Assembly (NCBI GenBank): GCA_026826555.1
Contig: JAKSZT010040477.1
Span: 1,079,229 to 1,143,228, forward strand
Direction of reading: 5' to 3'
DNA from: Tolypeutes matacus
Taxonomy: Eukaryota > Chordata > Mammalia > Cingulata > Chlamyphoridae
Length of the DNA: 64,000 nt
Shown here: in pieces, positions 53,996-64,000 of the stretch
Numbering within the stretch: the stretch's first letter is position 1
Layout: each line of letters begins with the position of its first letter
Program-made: the position numbers and the translations under genes
The notes under the pieces: generated by a model
Seen by the model: the letters and a program-made list of their open reading frames with translations, nothing else
Databases searched by the model: none
Told to the model about the DNA's origin: nothing

Positions 53996-56335
53996 ATGGC
54001 TAATGTAAGTACTGCCTTGAGAGTAATAACATTGAATATTAATGGATTAAACTCTCCAAGCAAAAGATACAAATTTGTAAATTGGATAAGCAAACATGGC
54101 CCTCCAAGAAATTCTGCAAGAAACTGATTTAAACTCAGAGATGCAAGGAAGTTAGAGTGAAAATTTCAAGAACATTTTTACATGCAATTAATAACCAAAA
54201 AAGAGTGGGAGAGGCTATACTACTGTGTGACAAAAGAGATTTTAAAGACAAAACTGTTGTAAGAGAAAAAGTACAGTGTATATTAATAAAAGTGGTACTC
54301 TATCAAGAAGAAATAAAAATAATAAATATGTATGCACTTAACCAGGGTACCTTAAAATAAATGAGGCAAACAATGGTGAAAATAAGGGGAGAAATAGATG
54401 CCTCTACAATCAGAGTGAGGGGATTTAAGAAATCATAATCAGAATTGGACAGAACATTTCAACAGATGTTTAATAAAGAAACAGAGACTGAATAATATGT
54501 TAGAGGAACTCAATCTAATAGTTACAAAACATTACATCCAAATAGAGCAGTATATACATTCTTCTCAAGGGCACATGGATCATTCTCCAAGATAGACCAC
54601 ATGCTAGGTCACAGAACAAGTTTCAAAAAATTTAGAAAGATTGAAATTATACAAAGTAATTTCTCTGACCACAATGGAATTGAATTGGAAATTAATATGG
54701 GACAAATATATAGAATTTAAACAAGATATTCCTAATCAGGTCAAGGAGGAAATTGAAGAAAGAAATCATTATCTACCTGAAAATGAAGGAAAATGAGAAC
54801 ACACCATATCAGAACCTATGGGATACAGCTAAAGTTGTCCTGAGAGGGAAGTTTTAACCATAAATGCCTATATTTTAAAAAACAAATAAGTGTTAAAATA
54901 AAAGACCTTACTGCCCACCTACAGGAATGAGAAAAGAACAACAAAATTGTAAAATAGATATTGCTCAAGCAATTGGGCTCCTGTCTACCATATAGAAGGT
55001 CCAGGTTAGCTTTCCAGGGACTCCTGGTGAGAGCAAGCTGGCCTGCATGGTGAGCTGGCCTGACTGGATAGTTGGCCCACATGGAGTGCTGGCCCATGTG
55101 GAGAGCTGGCACAGCAAGATGATGCAACAAAAAAGACACAAAGGAAAGACAATAAGAGACACAGCAGACCAAGGAGTTGAGGTGGTGCAAGAGATTGAGT
55201 GCCTCTCATCCACTCCAGAAGGTCCCAGGATCAGTTATCAGTGCCACCTAAAGAGAAGACAAGCAGACACAGAAGAACACAGAGTGAATGGGCACAGAGA
55301 GCAGACAATGGGGGGGGGGCTAGAAATAAATAATTAAATCTTAAAAAATAAGAACAACAAGCTAATATCAATGAAGCAGAAGGTTGGAAATAACAAAGAT
55401 TAGAGCAGAACTAAATGAAATTTAGAAAAAAAAAACACTAGAAAATTTTAACAAAACCAAAGGTTGGTTTACTAAGAAGTTTAATAAAATTGACAATCCC
55501 TTAGCTACAGTAACAAAGAAAAAAAGAGAGAAGATGCAAATAAATAAAATAATGAGAGAGGGAATATCACCACTGATCCTACAGAAATATTGTCATAAGA
55601 AGATACTTTGAAAAAGTGTATGCCAACAAGATAGATAACTTAGATGAAATGGAAAAACTTCTAGAAACACACAAGCAACCCATATTAACTAAAGAAGAAA
55701 TAGAACTCAACAGACCAATCACAATTATTGAGGTTTAATTAGACATAAAAACCACCTAATGAAGAAAAGTCAAGGACTAGATGGCTTCATGAGCAAATTC
55801 TTCAAATCATTCCAGAAAGAACTAACATCAATCCTGCTTAAACTCTTCTGAAAAATAGAAGTGGAGGAAACATTGCCTAACTCATTCTATGATGCCAACA
55901 TTGCCCTAATACCAAAGCCACATAAAGATGCCACGAGAAAAGAAAACTACAGACCAATCTCTCTAATGAACTTAGATGCAAAAGTCCTCAACAAAATAAT
56001 TGCTAATCATATCCAATAATACATGAAATGAATTATAAACCATGATGAAGTGGGTTTATCCCAGGTATGCAGGGATGGATCAACATGTGAAAATCAATGT
56101 AACATACTACATTAACAGAATGAAAAGAAAAAATCATGTGGCCATCTCTATTGACACAGAAAAAGCATTTGACAAGGCACAGTATCATTTCTTGGTAAAA
56201 ATGCTTCAAAAGATAGAGATAGAAGGAAACTTCCTCAACATGATAAAGGGTATATATGAAAAATCCAAAGCTCATATCTTACTCAATGGTGAAAGGCTAT
56301 AGACATTCTAAGATCTGGAAAATGACAAGATGCCC
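53996..56335 (+). mobile_element. L1 ORF2 (endonuclease, RT), truncated
   Basis: An ORF2-type start at 53996 (ATGGCTAATG) leads to the ITLNING-like endonuclease opening and the INMYALNQG element in the frame at 54157-54360. The RT follows from about 55380. The frame 56042-56302 contains AISIDTEKAFDKAQYHFL and LNMIKGIYEK, the L1 RT palm start; just after it the element stops near 56335, before the FADD motif. A DAS SINE interrupts ORF2 at 54945-55349. Many frameshifts. Confidence 0.9.
54945..55349 (+). mobile_element. DAS-type SINE, copy 2
   Basis: TTGCTCAAGCAATTGGGCTC, GTCTACCATATAGAAGGTCC, repeated GAGCTGGC/GGCCCAC units, AAAGACAATAAGAGACACAG, a second tRNA-like part (GAGATTGAGTGCCTCTC, GGTCCCAGGATCAGT), AAGCAGACACAGAAGAACAC, a G-run and an A-rich tail. 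Flanked by the 11-bp duplication AAGAACAACAA (54934-54944; 55350-55360). It is longer than copy 1 in the middle section, so a different subtype. Confidence 0.9.
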
Positions 56336-56999
56336 ATTGTCACATTTAATTTTACATAAACATATTTCTTTTCTTCCAAATGATGAAATTCTTGCTATAT
56401 CAAGTCTTGATGACTTCTTATTACTTAGAACAATTATTATTCAAAGCTGCTTCTTGATCTTCCATGAAAATAATGCATTACTCTATCTCTTTCTCTTATT
56501 CATCCTAATTACCAGGCCATAATTGAATTTATCTCTGTAACTATCTTGAGAGGTTTATACATGAAAATCTTTAGGTCCATTGTAAATAAGCTTTTGGAAT
56601 TTTAGACTCTGAAGAATGCCTGACATGTCCAGTTTGATGCCATTTTTTGGGCCATGTAGATACACACACTGACCTTAGTGCTTTGGGTATCTCACCCTAA
56701 AATGGATATATAATCTTATTTTAAATCCAAGGGTAATTTATTTTTCCCACTTTGAGTGCCATTTGTTCATCTGATCTTTAAAATTTACTGTAAGCAAGAT
56801 TAAGCATTCTAGAAATGTGAGCCACATGCACTTGTAACTTCTTCCTCAAAAGTCCAGGTATAATTCCATAATTATCACTTCTAATTGATGATATATTGGT
56901 GTTGTTAAGGCAAGTTTATGGTATTGTATGTCAATAACAAGGGGCAGTATTGTTAGATCAAAAATGTATGGGAGGCATAATTTTGTCTTAATTTGCCAG
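56336..56999. other. no recognised gene or repeat
   Basis: AT-rich DNA between L1s. The open frame at 56256-56522 begins in L1 and runs out into this region. Confidence 0.5.
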
Positions 57000-57130
57000 T
57001 GCTGCTGTGACAAATACTACACAGTGACTTGGCATTAAAAACAGGAATTTATTGTTTCATTTTGTAGGCTACACACCTGTGGTTTCTGGGAGGTATTTAC
57101 CCTATAAAATCATATTCTTTATCTTAATCC
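57000..57130 (-). mobile_element. MaLR-type LTR fragment (antisense)
   Basis: TTAATTTGCCAGTGCTGCTG, ACTTGGCATTAAAAACAGGA and ATTTATTG follow the opening of the antisense MaLR-type LTRs seen at 14.65 and 18.2 kb; the rest is missing. Confidence 0.55.
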
Positions 57131-57149
57131 ATCACAGTGGGTGTGAATG

Positions 57150-57640
57150 CATGTTTTTACTTTTTAATTTTTAGATAATTTTATTTCAAATTCAAAAAAA
57201 ATAAAAAATAAAATGCAACTCAACAACTTATGTAAACATTAAAAGTTCTTTCCAGGCACATTAACTCATCTAATTCCAACTACTAACTCATTTGCTCCTC
57301 TAGTATTTAGAAAGATACATGGATAACACAGGTTAGTCAATTGACATATTCAAGGTCTCCTTATTAATGAAAAAAAAAAAAGAAAAAAAATGATTAATCA
57401 TATCCATAGCTCATAAAACAAAACTCCATATTATTTTTTGACCTTTCACATTAATATAGTACCAATTTTGCTTTTGCTAGAGAAACATTACAATTTTTTG
57501 TAAAATATAGTCCATAAATTACATTAGATGTGTTTATCCCATGAATCACCACACTCTTAACACCTTGTAGTAGAACAGATTTGTATTTATACTATCAACC
57601 ACAATCCTCCTTGAATACCAAAACCATGGTTATACATCCC
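57150..57640 (-). mobile_element. L1 3' UTR (antisense), distal part
   Basis: The distal 3' UTR of the minus strand L1 that continues at 58168. Blocks such as TTTTGCTTTTGCTAGAGAAA, CATAAATTACATTAGATGTG and CACCACACTCTTAACACC precede an LTR insertion. An A-rich run at 57370-57392 may be a simple-repeat expansion. Confidence 0.65.
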
Positions 57641-58167
57641 TATATTAGTCAGCCAAAGGGGTGCTAATGTGAAATACCAAAAATGTGTTGGTCTTTATAA
57701 AGGGTATTTATTTGGGGTAGAAGTCCACAGTTACAAGGCCAGAAAGTGTAAGTTTCTTCTCTCACCAAAGTCCATTGCCACATGTTGGAGCAAGACAGCT
57801 GCTGACATTTGGGTTCAGGCTTCTTGGGTTCCTCTCTTCCCGGAGCTGCATTTCTCTCTGAGCTTAGCTCCTGTTTCCTCCACAAGGTCAGCTGTAGACT
57901 ATCAGGTGAACACCTTGCTTCTCTCCTCCTGGGGCCTTCTCTCCAACATCAAAACTGCTTCTCAAAAAAACTGCTCCCTCTGTCCTTTGCCTTGCCTTTT
58001 ATATTCAATTGCCCCACCCACCAAGGGGTAGGGCTCAATGCCCTACTGAAGTGGCCCAGTCAACGCCCTAATCATAACTTAATCATGCCCAGATTAACAG
58101 ATCAGTTTACAACCATGACCCAATTATATTTTTGATATTCATAATTACATTAAATTGGTCAATGGCT
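57641..58167. mobile_element. solo LTR, MaLR-like (TGTATTAGTC type), copy 2
   Basis: TATATTAGTCAGCCAAAGG to about TCAATGGCTACA, a relative of the LTR at 48678-49279 but more GC-rich in the middle (TCTCTCCTCCTGGGGCC, ATTGCCCCACCCACC). It splits the L1 3' UTR. The open frames at 57664-58135 are LTR-derived. Confidence 0.7.
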
Positions 58168-60380
58168 ACAATCCCCAATATTATCCTCCAGCTGTCCTCC
58201 AGCTAATATTAATCTTCCTAAACTACTTATTCACTTCCATAAATCAGCAGTGCTTGTCACAGTCATTATAATGTTTTAACATCAAATCTAAATATTACCA
58301 TATATTTACATTTTACATTATTAAACATTCTACATATATCCAACATCATCTTCCCATTCTCATTCAACATTCCACTTCCCACCAACCTACACTTCATAGC
58401 CCAAATCCATAAGTCTATTCATTGTATTTAGTTCATATAAGTGAGACCATACAATATTCATCCTTTTGTGTCTGGCTTACTTCAGTCAACATACTATTTT
58501 CAAGGTACTTTGAAGTTTTCATGTGCTTCCCCAATTGATTTTTTTCTTGCATCTGACTCATACCCCATCATATGAATATACCACATCATGTTTATCCAAT
58601 CAACTGTTAATGGAAACTTACATTGTTTCCATCTTTTAGCAATTATGAAGAGTGCCACTGTGAACCTCAGTGTACAAATATCTGTTCACATCCCTACTTT
58701 CAGTTCTTCTGAATATATTCTTAGTAGCAGGAATATTGATGCATCATATGACAGTTCTATATTTAGTTTTCTGAGGAGCTGCCAGGTCTTCTTCCACAGG
58801 TGCTGCACCATTTTACACTCCCATCAAAAGTGAAGGATTGTTTCTATTTCTCCACATCCTCTGCCACACTTGTAGTTTTCTGTTTTATTTTTTTTAATAA
58901 TGCCCATTCTGTAAGGTGTAAGATGATATCTCATTGTAATTTTCATCTACATTTTCTTAATTGCTAGTGATGTTGAACTTTTTTTTTTCATGTGTCTTTT
59001 CACTGTTTGTATCTCCAGTTTGAAAAAATGTCTATTCAATTGTTTAACCTATTTTTAATTGGGTTGATGGTCACTTTGTTGTTAGGTTGTGTGATATCTT
59101 TATAAAATATGTAGATCTATCCCTTATCAGATATATGGTTTCCAGAGAATTTTTTCCCATTGAGTAGGCTGTCTTTTTACTTTCTTGCCAAAGTCTTTTT
59201 TTTTTTCATTTTTTAAAAATTTAATTCTATTTATTTATTTATTTATTTATTTATTTATTTTTTATTGTGGGTAAAAATCAAAATTTTCACAATACATACC
59301 AATATTTGTAAAATAATATATAAATATATATGCATATATGTGCATTTGCTTACAAAAATATTATTTTTATATATATAAAAATATATTTAAGAGGTGCTTA
59401 GATTACCTAAAATATTACACAGAATCCACTGGGATTCCCATGTTGCCCACCTCCCACACTTCCCACCACATCCCACACAAATATCTCCCACAAGTGTGGC
59501 CCACCACCCTCAATGGACTTACACATCCTGGGGCCTTGTCACCAACCATAGACCATAGTTCACATCGTAGACCACACTCTCTCCCACACAGTTTTTTGAA
59601 GAACAAAACTGTTTAATTTTGAGGGAGTACATATTATCTATTTTTCATTTTTTGATCATGTTTTGGGTATAAGATATGATAAAACACCACCAACCACAAG
59701 ATCTTGAAGATATTTCCCTACATTGTCTTCTGGGAGTTTTATGGTTGTACCTTTCATATATAGGTCATTGATCCATTTTGAATGATTTTTTTTTTGTATA
59801 AGGTGTGAGATAAGGTTCCTCTTTCTTTAGATATGGATATCCAGTTTTATAAGCACTGTTTGTTGAATACATTGTCCTGACTCAGCTGAGGGTATTTGAT
59901 AGCTTTGTCAAAAATCACTTGACCATAGATTTGAGGCTATATTTCCAAACTCTCAAATTGATTCCGTTGGTCAATCTATCATTATGCTAGAGCCATGCTT
60001 TTTTTTTTTTTTTTTTAACCACTGTAGCTAGATAATATTCTTTAAAGTCTGGAAGTGAGAGTCCAACATTGTTGCTCTTTCATAGGATATTTTTGACCAT
60101 TCAGGGATACTTACCCTTCCAGATAACTTTGATGATTTTTTTTTTTAAATTTTACAAAGAAGATATTGGAATTTTTATTGGGATTGCATTAAAACTATAG
60201 ATCAGTTTGGATAGAATTGACAGCTTAATGATATTTGGTTTTCCAATCCATGAACACAGAATCATTGTTTTTTTAAACAATGTTTTATCAGTTTCTCAAT
60301 ACAGATCCTTTATGTTCTTGGTTAAATTTATTCCTAGATATTTTATTCTTTTAGTCAATATTGTACTAGTGACAGAGAGC
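58168..60380 (-). mobile_element. L1 3' UTR and ORF2 (antisense)
   Basis: Antisense L1: 3' UTR shared with 5.44-5.72 kb (CTAAACTACTTATTCAC, TAAATCAGCA, ACATATATC...), then CCACATCATGTTTATCCAAT, CACTCCCATCAAAAGTGAAG, CCCATTGAGTAGGCTGTC, ATTGATCCATTTTGAATGAT, TTTCCAATCCATGAACAC (60239-60256) and TAAATTTATTCCTAGATATT. It ends near 60380 next to an oppositely oriented L1. Interrupted at 59195-59590. Confidence 0.88.
59195..59590 (-). mobile_element. 5'-truncated L1-like 3' UTR repeat with extended 3' end
   Basis: A T-run and an (ATTT)n tract (59228-59262) lead into TTATTGTGGGTAAAAATCAAA. The extension with AATATATAAATATATATGCA is shared with the 16.19 kb copy; then come GGTGCTTAGATTACCT, TGGGATTCCCATGTTGCC and CATCCTGGGGCCTTG. 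It stops at CCCACACAG. The host L1 resumes directly (GAAGAACAAAACTGTTTAA). Confidence 0.85.
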
Positions 60381-61640
60381 CTTCATTAGAAGCACAGGCT
60401 CCCTTCTGTTTTGACTACTTAAATGGGGCAATATTAAAGTTTTAGAAAAAATTAAACTAAAAATCAAAGAAGAGCTGTGAAATAAAATCATTAGGCAAGA
60501 AACATAAATTAACCAATATAGCAAAATCACCACATAAACAGATGCCTAGGTAGGCAATCAAAGAAAACAACCGTGCTAAGAAACAGAAAGATATGACCCA
60601 GTCAAACAAACAAATGAAGAAACTAGATGAAACCCAGGATTTCAGAAAACTAATAAATTATTTTCACACAAACCTCTTTAATAAATTTAAGATGATGAAG
60701 GAAAATATGACTAAAGTGTTAAAGGGTATTAAGATGACACTGTGTGAGAATAACAAACAATTTGAAAGCCTGCAAAAAAGGTAACAGAACTTATAGGAAT
60801 GAAAGACACAATTGATGAGATTAAACTACATTAGAGACATATAATAGCAGATTTGAAATGTCAGAGAATCCAGTAAGCAAATTTTAAGACAGAACATTTG
60901 AATTTGAAAAGATAGGAAAACAGATAGGGAAAAGAATGCAAAAAATCGAACAGAGTCTCAAAGAATTGAATGGTATTACAAAACACACATACATGTTACA
61001 GATGTCTCAGAAGGAGAAAAGAATGAAAAAGTGGTAGAAAGAATATTTAAGAATATACTAATTGAAAACTTCCCAACCCTTAAGAAAGACATAAATATCA
61101 ATATATGAGAATATCAATACCCAAACAGAATAATTCCTAATAGATACACTCTCAAGACATTTACTATTCCTATTGGCAAATGCCAAAGAAAAAGAGAGGA
61201 TTTTGAAAGCAGCAATAGAAAAGCAATATATTACTTACAAGGGAGACTCAATAAAGCTAAATGACAATCTCTCACTAAAAACCAAGGAGGCGAGAATGCA
61301 GTGTTATGATATAGCTAGGGTTCTGAAAGAGAAAAACTGCCAGCCAAGAATGATGTGTCCAGCAAAGCTATCCTTCAGAAGTGAAGGCAAGTTCAAAGTC
61401 CCTACAGACAAAAACTGAGAGAGTATGTTGCCAAGAAACCAAATCTGCATGAAATGGTAAAGTGTGTGTGACAGACTGAAAGGAAAAGAAAAGGGATAGA
61501 GCCCTGGAGATGAGTGTAGTAATAGAAATTGAAAGGGTTATAGGAAAGACCATAGTACTATATGAGAACAGAAAGCCAAGGGATTAAAATGGACCATGTA
61601 ATTAACACCTTTATAATAGTGAAACTTAACCAATTTTAAA
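60381..61640 (+). mobile_element. L1 ORF1 and inter-ORF spacer
   Basis: ORF1-like reading from about 60590. The frame 60593-60784 is Lys/Gln/Asn-rich, coiled-coil like. The frame 61173-61418 holds the C-terminal domain with KEKERILKAA, ITYKG, LKEKNCQPR and PAKLSFRSEG, hallmarks of the ORF1p nucleic-acid-binding C-terminus. A few frameshifts separate the two parts. It is better preserved than the ORF1 regions at 43.4 and 53.3 kb but still broken. Confidence 0.85.
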
Positions 61641-62115
61641 TAGTACTTTAATAAAGTTACATCAGTTAACGTGTGATCCAACTCATTCAGGACCCTGGAT
61701 TAGGATTAAGCCTATTACTGGAGTACTTTATAAGCAGATTTAATTATAGACATTGAGAAAGCCACAGAGGGAGCAGCCAAAAACTGGAACTCAACAGAAC
61801 CCAGAATAGAAAAGAAAGAATAGGAAACACTGCCATGAGCATTGCCATGTGACAGAGTTGCACATGGCTAAGAATCACCAGCATAAGCCAGAGAATGCCA
61901 ATATTCATGAAGAAAGCATTGCCTTGAAGATGCCTTGATTTGGACTTCTATTATCCTCAAAACTATGAGCAAACTAAATTCCTCTTGTGTAAGCATGTTA
62001 TTTGCTTTAGCAATGTGCAAACTGAAACATCCAGTTTTACCCTTATGTTTTACCCTGATACTCCCCGAGTTTGCAGTGTTCTGGTATTGGCATGTTAGCA
62101 AAACTTTGGTTTCCT
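61641..62115 (+). mobile_element. MaLR-type LTR fragment
   Basis: Blocks TTACTGGAGTACTTTATAAG, GAGAAAGCCACAGAGGGAGC and TGCCTTGATTTGGACTTCTA-TTATCCTCAAAACTATGAGC parallel the nested LTR at 14.85-15.35 kb (ATTGGAGTCATTTATAAACT, GAGAAAGCCACAGGAAAAGA, TGATGCCTTCATTTGGACAC). Ends are unclear. The short frames at 61868-62117 are LTR-derived. Confidence 0.6.
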
Positions 62116-62669
62116 AGGTTTGTACATGAATCTTTCCCTATGTTCCATTTCATTTGATCTTTCTCTATTTCCTTATAAGGATATCAACATTATTTGATTC
62201 AGGCACACCTTCATTCAGTTTGGCCACACCTTAACTCATCTTCTAAGGTCCTAATTACAAATGAGTTCACATGCACAGGACTGGAGATTTGTACTTGAAC
62301 ATGTATATTTAGGGGGCATGATAACATACCCTAGAGTAAGATATTGTCATACAATATTTCATAGTATTCATACAATTTTGCACTAAAACCAGAAATAGGT
62401 ATTTAATTCTTCCTAATGGTTGCTTCAATTTTCCCTCTCTCTTCTCTTTATATATCTTGGTTTCTGACTTTTATAAATCTATCTAAAAAAATGATTTTTT
62501 GGCTTTATTGATATTCTTTATTTAGGACTTTAAGTAAGTAATCTTTCCTTTTTAAATTATATCCTTACTGCCAATAAGTTTGGATTTAATTTGTTATTAT
62601 TATTATGTTCTTTCACAGGACCAGGTATTAGGACTTGAACACATATTTTGGGGGTACAAATTCAAAACA
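62116..62669 (+). mobile_element. MLT1/MaLR-like LTR pieces
   Basis: CCTTATAAGGATATCAACAT, GGCCACACCTTAACTCATCT, CTAATTACAAATGAGTTCAC and a terminal ATTAGGACTTGAACACAT-TTTGGGGG block (62628-62653) follow the order of the 3' part of MLT1-type LTRs. An AT-rich 200-base segment in between is not recognised. Confidence 0.5.
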
Positions 62670-63212
62670 CAACACCTATTTATTACACATAAAAATATGA
62701 AATACTTAAGGATAAAAGTGATATGTCATGTAAGACATGTATATTGAAAATTACAGAATTATTCTGAAAGAATACAAAGACATTTGCAAATACAAAGAAA
62801 TATTGTTTTCATGGATTAGGTGACTCAAACTTATTAAGATTTCAACTCTTCCTATATTATTCTCTAGGTCAAAGCAATCCCAAACAAAATCCAAATATGT
62901 TGTTTTTAAATAAATTTACAAATGTATTATATTTATATGTAAATGCACTAGATCTAGATTATCCCCCAGATTTTAAAAACTAATTGTAGAACATACACTA
63001 TCTGATATCAAAGTAAAGTATCTCAGTGATCAAAACAATTTGATGTTTTCAAAAAGACAAACAGGCAATCAATGGAACTAACTAGAAAGTAGTAGACCTG
63101 CACATATATGCTAAGCTAAATCTCAGCAAACGCTTGTAGGCAATTCACTGGAGAAAGGATCATCTTTTCAACAAATTGTGCGGCAATAATTGGACAGCCA
63201 TATTTAGTTTGT
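62670..63212 (+). mobile_element. old L1 ORF2 C-terminal fragment
   Basis: GTTTTCATGGATTAGGTGAC (about 62805-62824) and AAGCAATCCCAAACAAAATCC, then a WCG-N-like region near 63150-63200, fit the ORF2 segment downstream of the RT. It is highly diverged. Confidence 0.6.
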
Positions 63213-63645
63213 GAAACTAGTGAAAGCAGATGCCGTAAAATGGGTTAGCTTTAACAACGAGAATTTATTAATTTACATGCTTACAGTTTTGAGGCCATGA
63301 GAAGGCACAAACCAAGGTGTTATCAAAGTGATGTTTTCTTCCCAAAGTCTGGTTGTTGGCACTCTTTTGTTCTTCACCTACACGGCAAAACACATGGTAG
63401 CATTTGCTGGTCTTCACTTTCTCTTTCAAGTTTAGTTTATTTCACATACTTGCTTCTGTAATTCTTTCTCTCTCTCTTCATCCTGTTTATAAAGGACTCC
63501 AGTTAGAGGATTAAAACCCACCTAGTGCCCTGCCTCAAATGAAGAAACCTCAGGAAAAATGAATTACAATAGTTTTCATTTATAGAAATGGATTAGCTTT
63601 GAGAACATGATTTTCTGGAGGTACATACAGTTACAAACTACCATA
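63213..63645 (-). mobile_element. MaLR-type LTR (antisense)
   Basis: AATGGGTTAGCTTTAACAAC, GAGAATTTATTAATTT, CAGTTTTGAGGCCATGAGAA, AACCAAGGTGTTATCAAAGT correspond to the LTRs at 14.65 and 18.2 kb. It is followed by the same internal sequence as at 15646. Confidence 0.72.
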
Positions 63646-64000
63646 CTACACCCTCTGGACACCAAAAGACATGCTTTTTTTCTCATGTGTAAGATACATT
63701 CATTCCATCAAAATATCCCAAAAGTCTTGAGTCATTTCATTGAGAATACTACATTCACATTCTCATAAAAACTGGATATATGTTTGGTCTATCCTGGGCA
63801 CAAATCCCCCCTGGTTGTGGATTGGTGAAATTTAGAGAATAAGTTATCTGCTTCCAATATAAAATGGAGGGGCACTCATGGAATAAACCATTCTCTTTCC
63901 CATAGGGAGAAATTGAAAGAAAAATAGGGTTCACAGGTTCTAAAAGATTCTGAAAACCATCAGGGATTACTCCATTAGATTTCAGAGTCTAAGAATCATT
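63646..64000 (-). mobile_element. MaLR internal region, cut by window end
   Basis: Block-by-block counterpart of 15626-15975. The element runs on beyond the window. Confidence 0.72.

Noticed and set aside
54945..55030. tRNA gene call from the A- and B-box-like SINE head
   Set aside because: The cloverleaf cannot be completed, and the sequence has the body, tail and duplications of a DAS SINE.
1..64000. Prokaryotic, phage or defence system content
   Set aside because: No operon-like gene density, ribosome-binding sites or long coding frames; base composition and repeats are those of a mammalian genome.

Overview
This window looks like mammalian intergenic DNA from a xenarthran, most likely an armadillo (Dasypus or close kin). 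The lineage call rests mainly on two copies of a tRNA-Ala-derived, tail-to-head dimer-like SINE of the DAS type (about 53.4 and 54.9 kb). It is supported by the texture of the rest: AT-rich, dense in LINE-1 (L1), MaLR-type LTRs and endogenous retrovirus (ERV) remnants, and with no intact protein-coding gene I can support. Every open frame of notable length is a repeat fragment, an antisense shadow or part of a pseudogene. Repeat names are from motif recognition, without a database search.

Layout. 0-2.3 kb: old + strand L1. 2.6-2.8 kb: C-terminal olfactory-receptor (OR) fragment, minus strand. 3.7-3.9 kb: near full-length U1 snRNA retropseudogene. 5.4-11.1 kb: minus L1 3' end, then a long non-coding L1 3'-UTR-like repeat with an inverted partner, then a + strand L1 ORF2. 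11.6-19.6 kb: an old minus strand L1, split by a MaLR element that itself contains a nested solo LTR and a twin-primed retroposon. 22.4-26.5 kb: minus strand L1 keeping its 5' end, with ORF1 and the endonuclease missing. 26.7-27.5 kb: an OR4-like pseudogene with several frameshifts. 28.7-29.2 kb: inverted pair of L1 3'-UTR-like repeats. 30.8-34.5 kb: minus strand ERV remnant with RT and RNase H traces. 35.8-36.2 kb: an LTR with a primer-binding site. 39.0-40.6 kb: LTR, tRNA-Phe-type primer-binding site and broken gag of a gamma-like ERV; a solo LTR of the same family sits at 42.8-43.3 kb in another L1. 47.7-52.1 kb: stacked L1 3'-UTR-like units with a solo MaLR LTR. 52.1-56.3 kb: + strand L1 carrying both DAS SINEs. 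57.2-60.4 kb: minus L1. 60.4-64 kb: + L1 ORF1, MaLR-type pieces, L1 and the start of another MaLR element.

The sequence is best read as a degenerated OR neighbourhood that served as a landing site for L1-driven retroposition (L1, DAS SINE, U1 copy) and LTR elements over several rounds; nested order gives relative ages. I find no operon, CRISPR, phage or accessory defence system. The signal most worth following is a family of about 1.8 kb non-coding L1-like 3' regions (at least nine copies here), some of which carry a different, newly added 3' end.
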